64,000 bases of DNA from Augochlora pura (lineage: Eukaryota > Arthropoda > Insecta > Hymenoptera > Halictidae). The stretch is taken from contig NC_135779.1 in assembly GCF_028453695.1 (NCBI RefSeq), positions 806,001 to 870,000 on the forward strand, in the 5' to 3' direction. This document shows, one piece after another, positions 1-13,074 of the stretch (positions are counted from its first letter, which is position 1; each line of letters starts with the position of its first letter). The position numbers were made by a program, and so were the translations under genes. Under the pieces are notes generated by a model that was not told the origin of the DNA, made no database searches, and saw nothing but the letters and a program-made list of their open reading frames with translations.

Positions 1-2130
1 ACGAATCTCTAGGCGATTGCAAAATTACCCCCTTTTTTATCGATGCTCCTATTATACGTTCGTGGTAATCGTATTTTCTTTGGTTTTTGTTTTCCGGTGG
101 GTTTTCAGGGGAAAAGTCGATACGCCTTTTTTGCAATTTATCGACTTCTTAGACCCTATTCCATGTACATTAGACGAAGAAGGAGAAATTTCTTTCGGCA
201 AAAGACTTTTTACAAAAATAAAGTAAAATCGTCGCGGAAGGTCGTTAATCTCGCCCTTCTCTCGTCTTTCGCTTCTAATACCAATCTCTATTAGCGTCGA
301 AATCTCCCGAACAGCGCGACAAAAATAAGCAGAGTATTTATAGCTTCGAAAACACTTATTCTTCGATGACTGTATCGCTTTCGTCCTCCACTTTTTAATA
401 GTCCTATTCATGGTTAACGCATCGGCCAATATGCCATCCATATTCCCAGCGATCGATTTACTTGTTAAAACTTGGAAATCAATGTTTTCCCTGATAAATT
501 CAGCGTGGCAAAGAAGATTGCCAGAGGTATTAATAGATCGCAGATTTCGTGTACTTGCGGGAAAATTTGGTGGTTCGAAATACAATGAAATTCGGTCGAG
601 AAGACGATGACGAAGTTGTAAAAATTATCGAGGGACGAAATATATGTCCGTGATGCGGATGGGTGTCGCAGGATCGCGGCGAAAAATTCTTCAGCTCGTC
701 CACGAGCCTTTTCGACCATCGCGCGACAGTCGGTGATCCTCGTGTCTTCATCGGTTATTGTCGCGCGCGGAACTCGCGGGATATCCGTGGGACCGGTGTA
801 CCGATTATGGCGAAAAATTGGCCAGTTCGTCGCCGGGATTCCTGGCCCGAGTCGTCCGGGGTTCAAGGACCTCCGGGAACCGAAATACTCGTACCGCGAC
901 GCCCACCTTTCAGCGCTGCGACGCCTCGCTGTCGCGTTTTATATCGAGACGTTTTGCGATTTCTCGCGGCAAGAACGACTCGCAAAGAGGAGAGAAACAG
1001 AGAGAGAGAGCGAGAGAGAGAGAGAAGGGGCTACACGATATCCGGGAGGGGTTGCCGGGTATAATTCCGCGGTTCTCGCGGTATCATCTTCGATATTCAA
1101 GCGGATATTCAAAACGGACGCTTGCACCGGCGACCGCAACAGGGGGTAATTAACTTGGCATTAACATAGACTGAATTATGGCGGTCGATAACGGGCCGCG
1201 TGGATACCTTTCGCGTAAACCGATTAATTCCGCGTTCGCATTCATCCGAGGCCTTCTTGCGCCGCGGACTGATTAGGATTTACATAGTATCGCGATCGTA
1301 TTAATTACGAGGCCCGAATGGGATTGAACAGTCGTTGCTGCCGCGCCATTTCTGCCAGTTGCGTTATCGCGCGGGCCTTCGTTTTCCGACCGCATAATGC
1401 CGGAAACGCGATATTCAACCGCCGTCCAAGGAAATCTTTGTGGTCCTGGAATGTTCCCGTTGCCCGCCGAAAAATCTTTTCCGTTAATGTTTGCGTTTCC
1501 GCAAACATTATTTTTATCATTTATTTAAGATCTCTTCCTGCAATAGAAGCATTCTTACGAAGCGAGAGAAGGAAGAGAATCCCGCGGCCATCGTGGAACG
1601 GCGATTAAAGCAATCGCAGTTCTGTTTATTCGACGCTATTATCTAATCGTGCAATATTCTTGAACGCATCGGCCAACGAGACTATCTTGAAGAAATCTGT
1701 TCCAGAGATGACAGCGCTTTTATTTTTTAAATAAGACATAAATAATAGCAGACGAAGAGTAACAATTATAAAATGATACCAAGTAGAGAATATTAAATAA
1801 ATCTTTCTTTTTGTTAGCAATGAACAAACAGCGTCGTGGTGGGCGTCTACCGCGAGATAACTCGTGGTCGGCGGTCAACATTTTAATCTCGTTTTGATCG
1901 GAAGCCAAACGCCGTCCAACAGAAAACTAGAGTGAGAGAACATCGAGGACACACACTCTCCCTTGGCTGTTTCTCGTCTCGGATTAATTTCTCCAGAGCT
2001 CTAACAATTGTGATCGAAGGCCGCGTCTCTTAGAAAGATGAACGGGAGGCATCCCTCAAACGGCTGCAAACGTCGTCAGACCAAATGGAAAACTAGAGCG
2101 ATCCGACGTCACGAATCTGCCCGAAGAGAC
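1..2130. other. No gene recognised
   Basis: Mostly GC-rich DNA with an AT-rich patch at about 1600-1830. An acceptor-like tract, tccggtgggttttcag, ends at 108 but opens into no recognisable exon. Confidence 0.5.
998..1026. repeat. (GA)n microsatellite
   Basis: About 14 units with one CG interruption. Confidence 0.9.
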
Positions 2131-2161
2131 GAAGAGAGAGAGAGAGAGAGAAAGAGAGAGG
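2131..2161. repeat. (GA)n microsatellite
   Basis: About 15 units, with an AAA interruption near the right side. Confidence 0.9.
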
Positions 2162-2497
2162 AGCTGTTTCTCATCGCATTGAGATTTTCCACAGAACCGA
2201 TAATTGCGCTCGAAGGATGACGCGTCTCTTGGCTGATGCACGGTTCGAGGAAGAAGTTTGACGAGCGCAGCGCGACGCACGCTCGCGCGCAGCGGCGCGC
2301 GAACCGTCTAGCTCGCGCCGAGTCAAATTAAAAGGGAAGCAGCCGTCGAAAGTGTTCCATAAATAATTCCTGTATCCACTTTAGGAGATTAAAGCGGAGG
2401 AGTGCGGGAGAGACCGAGCGAAGAACTCTGTTCTTATCGCTTGGCGCAGAGCGTGGAGTGTGTTGGTCGGGTGCTCCCCTATGCTGAAAAATAAAAG

Positions 2498-2519
2498 CAG
2501 AGAGGGAGAGAGAGAGCGG
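2498..2519. repeat. Short interrupted (GA)n
   Basis: About ten units broken by GGG. Confidence 0.8.
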
Positions 2520-2741
2520 AGAAATGTCGAAAAGGGAGCCAGGCCTGTTGGTAACCAAACGAAACAGCCCGGAGAACTCACGGTTGCGGGTAACAGCGAC
2601 TCTAACCGACCTAAGTACCTGCGCGGCCACTTGGTAATCAGGGCCATTGACTTCGCGAAAGTACCTGGTGCACGCTTCTCTTGTCACGAGCTCCACGATA
2701 GCTACTCGTGCGCCGAGTCTCTTCCCTGACCCTCCCACCGA

Positions 2742-2770
2742 CTCTCTCTCTCTCTCTCTCTCTCTTTCTC
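2742..2770. repeat. (CT)n microsatellite
   Basis: About 13 units grading into a longer pyrimidine tract (cttttctttccc). Confidence 0.9.
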
Positions 2771-3630
2771 CTTTTCTTTCCCTTGCCGCGCTCTTTATCT
2801 TCCGGTTCTCCCCCGGCCGATCCTCGCCATACTCCGACGCGTCTTTGTCCTTTCGCGAGGTTCGCGATCGCCGAATAACAGCCGGCGATTGTTCATTAGA
2901 CCAGAAGCCTTTCGCCTCTTTGTCCCGTTTTGCCGTCGCGGCGGACCGAGTTGTTCCTGATCGATAGCGATCGCCCGGCGAAGGTCTCTCCCCGAACAGA
3001 TGGAAGGCTTTCGCGATCTCTCGTCGCAGGGCCCTCGCGGTCAAAGGCTCGTCGGCAAACCGTGTCCGTGTCTGGAAAGATTTTGCCGACGGTTCGCCAG
3101 CTGCCGGCTCTTTCAGCCGGCGAATGGCCCGGTCGATCTATTCGACTCTCGGCCCATCAATCGCTCGTCTCCTTCGCGATTCGGTCTCGTTCCTGCTTCT
3201 GCAAATTATCGCGCCGTCTAATTGAATAGAGTTTATGCTTCGTTTATGCTCGCCGACGAGGCGGGCAAACGTCAAGAATTTCGTTACACGGTTTCGCGTG
3301 CTCGGAAATAATAACGATGATAAAGCGCCGCGAATCTGCCGGGCTCGACGACAAATATAAACGCCGCTTGAATCTGCGAGCCGTGGTCGATCGTGCGCGA
3401 ACGTTCGATCGATGCAGCCGTTCCGACAGACCGCGATCGATAATAAGGTGTCTCCACGGGCGCATCAATTAGGCGAGCATATCGACGCTGGTTCCTGCGG
3501 CAACCTCACGGATTTTGGGGTGGCTCGTGTCTGGCCTGGACCGGCGGAAGTCGGCGTTGGCCGGCGATCGATAGCAAAACCCTCGACGCGGGGCGAAAGG
3601 CTCCTCGAAACAAACCCGAGGCCCGCACGT

Positions 3631-3661
3631 GTCTCGCCTTGTCTCGTCTCGTCTCGTCTCG
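3631..3661. repeat. (GTCTC)n pentanucleotide array
   Basis: About six units of GTCTC; the first is followed by GCCTT. Confidence 0.85.
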
Positions 3662-3673
3662 GGGCATGGCCAA

Positions 3674-3687
3674 GGCGTCGCGACGCC
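3674..3687. repeat. Palindrome GGCGTCGCGACGCC, copy 1
   Basis: Perfect 14-bp palindrome, identical to those at 42633 and 62755. Confidence 0.9.
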
Positions 3688-4148
3688 GTGCCACGCCGAC
3701 TGATTTTTCGAGCGGTTATTAGCGACCGGGACTGGCCGTTAACGAGCCGATAAAATATCACCGGCGGCCGTAACAATGACGTTTATCGTGGCGACGATTA
3801 TCGCTGATAATTTATAACGGATCGATACCCGGCACACTGTGCCTCGTCGATATTTTATTTTCCCCGTGGAGATTGCTATCGGCCGAGAGGAAAAACGCGG
3901 TGGCCAGAGTAGTCGAAGGGATACTGGGTGTCCGTGAAGTGCGTCCTCGAGTCCGTCGACACAACCTGACGATCTTTCGAAAAATTCTTGGGACTTTCCT
4001 CTGCTATTTTTTATCGATTTTATCGATCCGAACCAAAGTTCTCAATTCTCGAAATTTCTCCGGAAAACCGAACTTGCAAACGAGTTTGATATGTCCAGCC
4101 CATCGACGTAATTATTATTTCGGGGACGGCAACGCATCGCCCCCGGGC

Positions 4149-4157
4149 GGGGGGGGG
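4149..4157 (+). repeat. G9 homopolymer
   Basis: Nine G residues just after CCCCGGGC. A likely assembly or sequencing weak spot. Confidence 0.8.
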
Positions 4158-5401
4158 ATGGGAAACGAGCGAAATGAGCCGGTAGAGGATGCGCCGATTG
4201 TTACGGTAATCCAGCATCTGGAATACGCATTACGCGGGCAACAGTGTTGTAACGCAATACTGTTACACCGCCCCGTTGCCAATTTGCAATTCATCGCCGG
4301 CCGTTCCGCGCGTATAACAATAGGATCGCGGGGCCGCGTAAGCATCGCCGACGCCTTTTCGCCCGATCGTCCACTCGCCTCTGGCACACGCCCGACCTCC
4401 GCGACCATCCAACGGGTTATCCTTCCCTCTTTCTTTCGCCCGCGCCTCTCTTCTTTCGCCCTCTCTCACCCCCGCGCGACCGACCTCTCTTTTTCGCTCC
4501 CCATGGATGCGCCACGCTTTTCATGGCTCTCGAATCGTGGGAAAGCTGGTCGTCAGCGTGTTGCACCGGCAAAGCCGACGCGATCGCTCGCTCGCGGGTT
4601 CACCAGTTCGTTGGTGCGGCTAATTGATATTAGGTACCGGGTGTTTCCGCAAGAATCGACGCCGAGTACAACTCCCAGCATAAACGCCCAAAAAATACTT
4701 TTCAAAAGTAAACACCTTGAAACGATCTTTGAGAAGTGACCATTTAATGTTGATTTTTGCGTGTATGTTAATCTTTTCTTTGGATTAATATACGACGATC
4801 GCGATCGCCGGGCGTGCATTTTGAACGTCGGTGTTCGGATATTCGCGCGCTCGTCTATTTGCATGTCGGCGGCGGGGCATCGCGTCGCGTAGCGTTAATC
4901 AGTCCGTGCCGGGGAACTGTTGTACGTCGCGTCCGTAACTGTACCCGCGTCTAGGCGAGCATATCGTGGCAGGCTAGTATGGGAGTATGGAATAGCTTCG
5001 GGTCTGGTTGCACCGTCACGGCCTCGCCTTGAACCTGCTTTACCGACGGGCGGATTATTAGCCGCGAGCATTGTCCATTAGCCCGGACCCCCCGGTCCTA
5101 GCCCCCATCAGCCATGCATCACGCGCAGGTTGCATTATGGGCATACGGGGGGCGCATTGTCGGGATTGCGCGCTTCCATGGACGAAAAAGGATGGGATTA
5201 CGCTCGCGCGTCGAGCTGCCGAGTTCGTACTGCTCCATAGTCCATATAGCAGTAGAGGCCGTGCCGCGCGGCGCGGTGTGTGTTCGGGATACCTGCGCGT
5301 CGGCCGGATGCCGACGCGGATTGAATTTATGCCAGCTATTATTGTTGCGGTCGGATCAACTCTGCCGCGCGCAGCCCTTTCGTTTTCGGCTCCCCCGAGA
5401 T

Positions 5402-5403
<2 letters not shown>

Positions 5404-5442
<39 letters not shown>
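5404..5442. repeat. (GA)n microsatellite
   Basis: Pure run of about 19 units. Confidence 0.95.
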
Positions 5443-5445
<3 letters not shown>

Positions 5446-6262
5446 GGGGTGGCTTTCCTAGGCGAGACGAGTTTCGAGAGTTTCGCGGGAGCTCCGCGCC
5501 GCGCCGGTTTTATGGCTCGCCTTCGATCCGCCGGCGTTCTTCGCGTTCAGGTAGCACCATGCCGGTGGAACCACCGTGTGTACGCGGCGGCAACAACCTG
5601 GCCCTCGCAAGGGCTAGAGATCGTTAGTTACGGGAACGGTAGCCCTGGGAGTTGAGCACGGTCGGCTCCGTTTCGTCTTGATTAGCGACGGTGCTCCGCG
5701 AATTTTTCTCGGGGCGCGTTCGAGGAAATTGCGGGACGTAGATCTTCGGCCGAGCGAAACCGTTGTCGGAGGGCCTCGAGAGATGGTTCGAGGGAGGATA
5801 ACGATCTAGGATAGCGGTGTTCCGCCTTCTGGATTACCGGTCGACGCGTCGTTTCCATTCGCAAGTCTGTTCGTTCCGTTCTCGAGTCTCGCAGAACGTC
5901 CGACTTTCTTGTGGCAGTGTCGCCAGAGAGATTCGTTTGAAACGTGCCAGGACCGATCGCGTAGAGAAGCGTTCTCTCGCCTGGAATGAAAAACCGGAAG
6001 CGAAACGTCCCCGGCAGAACGGTACCGGGTCAATCAACGGCGGTGAACCGGCAAGGGTCAACGGATCGCCTCTACCGAGTAGAAAAGTAATTTAGCTCGG
6101 GCATCGAGTAGGAAAGTAATTAATAGGGATATGAGCGGGGAGTATTATTCGAGCGATTTTCCCATTAGAACGGCGCGCGGCATCTGCGCCCGGCAAAACC
6201 AGACGGCGCAATAACAGACTCGGGGAACGAAACGGAACGAGATAGCGTCGAAGCGCGTTTCG

Positions 6263-6303
6263 AGGCACGAGGCTCGACGAGGCGAGGCGACGCGAGGCGA
6301 CGG
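6263..6303. repeat. Degenerate (GAGGC)n array
   Basis: Units GAGGC, GACGC and GAGGCGAC intermingle just upstream of the CRE/GC-box cluster. Confidence 0.7.
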
Positions 6304-6318
6304 GTGCCGCGGCTCCAG

Positions 6319-6397
6319 TGACGTCACGGGAACGTCCGCGGAAGGGGCGGGGCCCCTCGAATCGATGAGCGTCGCGACGCCGGGGGCGGTGACGTCG
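6319..6397. promoter_or_regulatory. CRE and GC-box cluster
   Basis: A full cAMP-response palindrome TGACGTCA (6319-6326), a GC box GGGGCGGGGCC (6344-6354), the palindrome GCGTCGCGACGC (6369-6380), a second GC-box-like GGGGGCGG (6382-6389) and TGACGTCG (6390-6397) lie within 80 bp of very GC-rich DNA. The grouping resembles a CpG-rich promoter or enhancer. No start site or exon was identified. Confidence 0.35.
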
Positions 6398-6432
6398 ACG
6401 ACGAGTGTAACGAGCCGGCGTTCCCGACGCCG

Positions 6433-6462
6433 CGCGTCGCGTCGCGTCGCGTCGCGTCTCGT
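6433..6462. repeat. (GCGTC)n pentanucleotide array
   Basis: Five to six units, the last as TCGTC. Confidence 0.9.
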
Positions 6463-8394
6463 CGGGGGACGGGATTTCAGCTCCGGATCCACGTCGTCGC
6501 GACGACGGAAGCGGAGCTTCGCGAGCCCGGAGGCTCTAAATGCGAAATTCGATTTGCGTTTTCGCTCGCCGCGAAAATCTTTTTTTCTCTTCCGCCAACT
6601 CTCTCTCGCTCTCTCTTGTTACTCTACCTCCGGCGTTGCACCGTGCTGCATCGGCCAATAAGCACCTCCTCCTCCCCCTAGTCGAAATCATTCGAATAAA
6701 CCAAAACGAATTTCCTCGGACCTGTTGTTTTTAAATATCGCGTGGACAGATGTATAAATTGTTTTTCATGCCGGACGTTGGCAAAATTTTCTGGTATTAT
6801 TGCAAACATTGAACGAATTCGATGGCCTCTCGTTCATCCATTATTTTTCTACATAGTTGCCGAGCATCTGCAGAGATTTATGGCAGCATGGGAAACCAAT
6901 CGGCGTGTCGCGGTCGAGAGCAATTCCCTTCCGATTTTCCGACACCATGTTGAGGTTGCTTCCGTCGCGATGCTCATCAATAACCACTCCTCCCCGCTCG
7001 TTTTCGAGCGGTTTGCCTCGCCTAATGACTCCGCTGACTGTGCCCCGGTCATTCCACCGAACCGCCGTCCAAAAAGTTTCGTTTCTACTTTACGCGAAGT
7101 ACCCTGTTCCCATCGTTTGCTTTCTCCTCGATTAACCCTTGGACGGAGGACCATTTTATCATCCCGCCTTTCACGACTTTTATAACATTTCCATGCTCTC
7201 ACCAACAATTTTGCGACACGTACTCTTCCAGATATCTCTTGTAAATATCTGAACCAATTTACCAGCAATTTATCAATTGTTTTCACCGGGAAACCATTGT
7301 CATTTTCGAAACGAAATTTCGAGTCGGTCCATTTTAGGCGCGACAGCTCCGGCTCTAATTAGCAAGAAATACGTTCGATCACACCTGCAGGCTCGAAACT
7401 AGCGAAACAATCGGAGAGGGTCAGTCGAGTGGCGGGGTTTTTTTCTTGATGAACAACGCGACGCCGGGCGTCGATCATTAGGGGAGCACTCGGATCCCCG
7501 GCGGAATACGCGGCCGCGACGAAAATCGCGTTAAAGCGCGATAACGCGAAACTAAAGCTCGCTGAAAGGCCCGTTAATTGAACGATGGATATAATTGATC
7601 GTAACTGCGCGATGTTTAACGATGGGGCGGTGTTTTGCGAGCCGGGACAGCAGCGGCCCCGGTGTCTCAATTCGCGGCCGCGGTTGTGCGCGCTTCGGGT
7701 TTCGCGAGCGGAGTTACGACCTCGTCAATCGATTTACCCAGGATTTATTAAGTGTGCCAATTAAGCGCGAATACGCGGCCGCCGTTCGGACGGTCTTCCC
7801 GATCCTTTGTTGCCGCTGAAAATCCTGGCAAACGCTGGACCGTGTCAAAATCGCGGCCCCGTTAGCACCGCGTCAAGCCGGCCTCTCGATTATCCTCGTA
7901 AAAGGACATCGAGCATCTAGTAAATTAGCACGAATTTCTGCCGCGTCGGGCTCTGCCCCTCAACAATTATAATAGCGGCTTTCCGGATCATAAATGACAA
8001 ACGTATTATTAATTAATTCTACCTTGTCGATCGAGTCACGGAAATGCTAACGCGAAGATCTGTTTTGCGAAAATCTTAAAGGACAATTCAGGGTACCATT
8101 GCTTGATTGCAGTGGTCGGCGACGCGATTGGCTCGCGAGTATCAATCGTGGCGTCGGTCCAGCGAACGGATTCATAGATCGATCCGGGCCAGTCAATTAA
8201 CAGAGAATCGCGAGGCTAATGTAGTCGGCGAGCGAGTCCGTTCGATGTTTGTTACCGTATTACAAGACGGTCTCCTTCCGTCAGGCGTACACAGAGCCTC
8301 AGATCCGGTAGCCCGATAATCGCAGGTGCATAATGCGCCTAATTGGTAATTAAAGGTCTCACCGGTGGCGCATATACTGTGCCGTGTGCCCCAC
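6463..8394. other. No gene recognised
   Basis: Downstream of the CRE/GC-box cluster. I looked for a first exon in either direction and saw none. The part from 7160 to 7340 is AT-rich. Confidence 0.45.
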
Positions 8395-8397
8395 CTC

Positions 8398-8439
<42 letters not shown>

Positions 8440-8456
8440 GCTCTCGCTCTCTCGAT
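8395..8456. repeat. (CT)n microsatellite
   Basis: About 20 units with a CCC break, then a degenerate tail with GTTG and CG interruptions. Confidence 0.95.
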
Positions 8457-9196
8457 GCTCCGAGAAGATCGTGGAGCACCATGCGGCGCAAACCTAATAT
8501 CGACGGCATTGCAAGCCGTTCCCGTGCGTGGGATCCGCTTTTAGACCGATCATGGATCGCCCGATTGTTCGGCGACCCATTCAACAACAATTCTATGCCG
8601 ATCGTGCCTCGGTGAACTCTAATCGCCATTTTTCGATGGATCTTGCCACCGCGGATGGCTCGAATCTCCTCCGACGATTCGAATCGATCGCGAAACGTAG
8701 AATTCTCCTCTCGGTCCCTTGGACACCTTCTAATCTAACTCCAAAGATCGCAAGAATTCTCGCAACCCTTTCTACCACCTGCAGCCACTTTGTTGCGAGT
8801 CGAGCGCACTCGTTCCAAAAATCGCTCGCTCCGCGTCAGCTCGACTCCACCTGGCTTCGAAAAGCGTCGCACTTTGCACGGAAGCGACCCGCCGAGGCGC
8901 GCGTCCGCCTTGAAGACAAAACGGAGGCTCCGCGGTCGTTGTTCGGGCCGAAGAGGAGTCGCGCGACACAACTTCGCGGCGATCTAATCGCGGAACGCGG
9001 CCGAGCCTGGCCGTGGAAGCGAGACGCGACTGGCTTCGTTCCAAAACTCGCCGATACTTGCCGCGAGTAAGCAGGTTCGAGCGGAGAACGAGCTGGCAGG
9101 GGTGTCTGTCCGTTGGCTCGTCCGCGGCGAGCATAAATTTCCAGCTGGGTCCTGCCCTCGGCCGCTGTTTCCACCGGCGTCCGTTTAATTCCTCCA

Positions 9197-9211
9197 CCCC
9201 CCCCCCCCCCC
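9197..9211 (+). repeat. C15 homopolymer
   Basis: Fifteen C residues. Length is likely to be unreliable in any assembly. Confidence 0.9.
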
Positions 9212-9716
9212 TCCCCTCGGCGACCTCCGCGAGAGATCGAATATTGTTCCAGCTATTATTGTAATGAGTGTCGCGGCGCGCGGGGGTGGCTCGTCCCGAT
9301 CGTTCCGTTCCGCTGTTGATTCTGACGAACTTTTTCCGTATTCGGCTAATTGACGCCGATCCTGCCCCTGCTAATGGCTTTCCCGATACAATATCAACTC
9401 TATCGGGGTTTCACGATAACGATCTCACCCCCAGACGATAAATATTGAACGGAGTCGCATCGTCTTGGCGTTTCGTCGATTGATTATTAATACTCTGAAG
9501 AGTCGCTGACACGAAACCTGACGGTCCGAGCTTTTCTTCTTTTTTTTTCTTAATATTATAAACTAAGCTTGACAATACTTTGCACTATCTTTTACCGAGT
9601 ACCGTCTAGATATGTTCTTATATTCGGGCGAATCGCAAACTCGACGGCAAACCGATCCAGCCGCAGTCCAGCGACGATCGGGAGACAAGGCCGCAACCCT
9701 CGCGTTAAGCAAAGTT

Positions 9717-9766
9717 GAGAGATAGAGAGAGAGAGAGAGAGAGCGAGGCTGAGAGAGGGAGAGAGT
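9717..9766. repeat. (GA)n microsatellite, interrupted
   Basis: A pure core of about 11 units flanked by GATA, GCGAGGCT and GGG breaks. Confidence 0.9.
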
Positions 9767-9934
9767 CGTGCGGAGCCGTCCGCCGACCACTGTCAAGCCC
9801 TAATTGAAGCGTGCATTCAATTAGACGCGCCTTAACGATGCCCGACACACCTGTGGAGCATTGCGTCCCCCCGTTGCACGCTCGCTATCAATCACGATCC
9901 CAATCAGGGATCCGTTTTTGCATTCTACGTTGGA

Positions 9935-9962
9935 CGCGCGCGCGCGCGCGAGCGAGCGCTCG
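9935..9962. repeat. (CG)8 run with adjoining palindrome
   Basis: Eight CG dinucleotides followed by AGCGAGCGCTCG, which holds the palindrome CGAGCGCTCG. Alternating CG is prone to Z-form DNA. Confidence 0.85.
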
Positions 9963-10896
9963 CGGACTCGCGCTATCGGCCGGCCAGGATGACCGTGATT
10001 ATCGTAAATCATACTGTGCGATTTTTCCGACCGCCTAATGGAAATCGCGAGTCCTAACCGCGGCTCGACGAACCTGCCCACCGATGCCAGACATTATTCT
10101 AATGGCCGTCCAGTGTTTCAACTTTTAAGCGAGGTCCACGAGCTCGCCGCGCCACTATTGCAAGGAAAAAGTTTCGAGGTGGCCCAGTTCGATCCAGATA
10201 GTGGCTATGGGGGATGGTGTCCTGGACTTTCGACCCGAGGGAATAACTCTGGTTCGTTGGCTCGATTTTATTAACTGCGAATCGACGCGATTCTTTGCTC
10301 CGAACCGCGATGAAAAGTCTTCTACGAATGTCAGTCTCGTTCGTGCTGAATATTCAATTATTCGAGCTCAGATTTTATAGTTAAGCCTTTAGTAAGATGG
10401 GTTCGAGCCGAAAATAGAAACTGCCGCGGAAGGTTCCTCCTCGCGAAAAATCAAAAGATCAAAAACGGAAGAAATTTGCTCGCCGGCGGACGAGTGCCCG
10501 CGAGTCGCGTCAACGTCCGGCCGATTTGCATAAGTGCAGGTTGTCGCGGAACAGGTTCGCCACTAATTCGGGCTAAGGATACGTTATCGTTTTATAGGAT
10601 TGACGGTCGTCCCGGTTGCCTGTAACCAACAATAACCGCTCGCTGGAAATCATTTTCATCGAGTGAGCTGTCGCGTCCCGAGTCGGAACAAATTGCGTTG
10701 CTCACGGTCGCCGATTCTGATCGGCCTTTATCCCCGAATCCCGGGCGTCTTCGTTCCGCTCTTCCCTCAATCTGGCTGGGGAAAACTATCGCTGGGTCTA
10801 CCGATCGCGGGATTAGATACTCTGGGAATCGGAAGATTCAATTTGATTTTACAACCGGATACCGGGTCGGCCCCCGGGGAGGAAATCAATCGAACA

Positions 10897-10897
10897 C

Positions 10898-10928
<31 letters not shown>
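10897..10928. repeat. (GA)n microsatellite
   Basis: About 15 units with one AAA break. Confidence 0.9.
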
Positions 10929-11972
10929 TCCAGGGTAACGGAAAATTAAGTCTGTAAATTGGTTTGGTGATCCTTAATGGGATTAGCTAATGTGCCTGTC
11001 TGTGGCCGACTGTTTCCACTGGCAACCCGGAGAGTGTTTCTATCCGGCCATTTTCGAATTAGCCGGTTATGGTTGTTGGCCGGGGAAGCTTGAGTTTTCC
11101 GCGCGGATTATGCTCGCTGGGATGCTCCCGAAGGGATCGCGTTTCGACGAGCGTCTTTCACCTAAAATTTAAGCGGAGATCGTCTTGGGAGTTTGTTGAA
11201 TTTTTCAGAAACGCTCTGACCTTTGACCTCTGAAGTTCGATCGTCGGTCTCGAGTGCGAAGGAGAATCCGATTGACCCAACACTACGTGCTCGATTTAAT
11301 GATTCGTCGAAGGGCTTTCGCGAGACACCCTGTAGGATGGAGGCGGGTCCCTGTCGACGACCTTGGGCGCGTGGCGTTTCGGACAAGTTCGGCAGGGTGT
11401 CGACGCGCCGATGGCAGCCGAAGGGTCATTAAGACGGACCTAATTGAACGTAGGTTTCAATTAAGGTTGAGCGGCGCTCTGGCGTGGTCGATGTCAGTCC
11501 CGGGTCCGAAACTCGGCGGCCGGGGCTCGCACGGGTTTCCTCAGTTCGGCGACCATAAACAGTCGAGCCGCGCAGCAACCACCCTGTCGGCCCGCCATGG
11601 GTGCAATGCATCTCGGACGGCGCACGTGAAACAACCCGGCGCGGCGCTCTGATATCGCTCTGATTTATACACGCATTACCACCCGGCAGACCGGAGTGCC
11701 GCATCGTGACCCGCCTCGTTATTACCGGCATCGCGCGGAATACACGGTGGCACCCAGAAAACCTGCCGAAACCGTGGGAAACGCGAAAAATCGGTGCACC
11801 GCTTTTCCTCGTTTATTCTCGTTTTTGCATCAACGCGCAACGATTCGGCCACCAACGGGGGATCGAATACGAAGCGTTTAGCGAATAATGCTGGAGAGTA
11901 TGGCTTGCTTTGTTCGGATAGACAATCACTCGGCCACGCCCCTTTTTGGTGATCCATAGATTTCGGGCATAA

Positions 11973-12070
11973 TTAACCCTTCGCATTACGATTTCTATCA
12001 CAGCTTGTCGAACACTTGCACGAGCTAGTACATCTACTAAACTCTTCCATAGTTAACACGTTGCAATAGC
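11973..12070 (+). mobile_element. Two TTAA-type ends, 80 bp apart
   Basis: TTAACCCTTCGC at 11973 and TTAACACGTTGC at 12053 have the same orientation. TTAACACGTT is the other end type seen at 60.5 kb, and at 36.8 kb as TTAACACGTTGACGAG. They are probably remnants of the same element class. Confidence 0.25.
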
Positions 12071-13051
12071 AAAAAGCAATCGCGCTGTGCTCGAACGGTG
12101 AAGAAATCCTGTTTTTGCCGTTGCAATCAGGAAGCTCGCGAATGATTTTCCCCTCCGAGGGGAACTAATTTCCCGTCGACACGCTAATTCCCCGAGAAAA
12201 AGAAGCTGGTTCTGCGAAAGGGTTACACCGGGGGATCAGGTTGCGAAACAGCATCGATCGTGGCCCCGGAGGCGGCAGTTTCCGTGGAAAAATCGAAAAC
12301 AGGTCGGGGAAAGGCTAGAGCAGCAGCTCGCAAGGGTGGCGCGCAACGGGTCTGACTCATCGACACCCGGCGCACACGTGGCGAGTGGCGAGAGACTTAA
12401 CAGTATCGGGGCTGATAAGGCCCCGGGCACGGCCAACGCCGAGATATAAACGGCCTTTTCGATGCGTTGTCCTCGGAGCGACGCCGATAAGCGCGAGCAT
12501 TCCTTTCGGAATCCGTGAAACTTTGCTATCGCGACGCGACTATGCGACCTTTTCAAAGCCGGAAAATTCGAATTCGGCTCGCGATTTTCTTAGAAAAAAT
12601 CGTGAAAGATGAACAAAACTTCGAGGTATAGGAATCGTAATTAGTTGCGCATGAAATTTCGTTCCTACTATAAATTTAATTTATTAGATTCGTCGCTGTA
12701 GTGACTTTCGCGAATGTCATGCTTTTGAACGACGAGAAACAGTCCCGCGGAAAATTCAACCACTGAGAGGTTTAACATTCAACGAACGAAACCACTGTCT
12801 GGAAGAGTGATAATCGTTCGGCGAGCAGAGATGGCGTTGAAACGGTGCAAGCAGAAATATGTTCGTAAATTTCGATTTGTAAATACAGCGCGGAGATAAA
12901 GTGATGGCAGCGGAGGCCGTGCGCCATGGAAAGCAGCAGTCGAGATAGAGGAACGGGCTGTGATCCAGCGTGATCGGGGCTCGTGAATCGCGATCAATTA
13001 GACCCGGATGGGGCAAATTCGAGGGGATCCAGGCCGAGTCTTGAGCGCGTT

Positions 13052-13074
13052 GCGGCGCGGCGCGGCGCGGCGCG
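13052..13074. repeat. (CGGCG)n pentanucleotide array
   Basis: Four to five units. Same class as the arrays at 34.1 and 35.3 kb. Confidence 0.85.

Larger units (their letters stand above)
2771..5403. other. No gene recognised
   Basis: A plus-strand frame is open from 3873 to 4739 (288 codons). It lacks any domain, crosses the G9 run, and has the Arg/Ser/Pro-rich look of GC-driven open frames, so I do not call it a gene. Confidence 0.5.
8457..13051. other. No gene recognised
   Basis: GC-rich, with the C15 run, the (CG)8 run and the TTAA-type ends at 12.0 kb as the only discrete structures. Confidence 0.5.

Noticed and set aside
2328..3044. 238-codon minus-strand open frame
   Set aside because: Runs through the CT microsatellite as an RERERE stretch and has no recognisable domain.
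3873..4739. 288-codon plus-strand open frame
   Set aside because: No domain, low-complexity Arg/Ser/Pro-rich composition, overlapping open frames on the other strand, and a G9 run inside. Long frames are expected in DNA with few stop codons.
10378..10410. GGGTTCGAGCC resembling a tRNA T-arm
   Set aside because: No matching A box, acceptor stem or anticodon arm upstream.
11318..11337. ACCCTGTAGG resembling the start of miR-10
   Set aside because: Diverges from the seed-plus sequence after nine bases, and no hairpin is seen.
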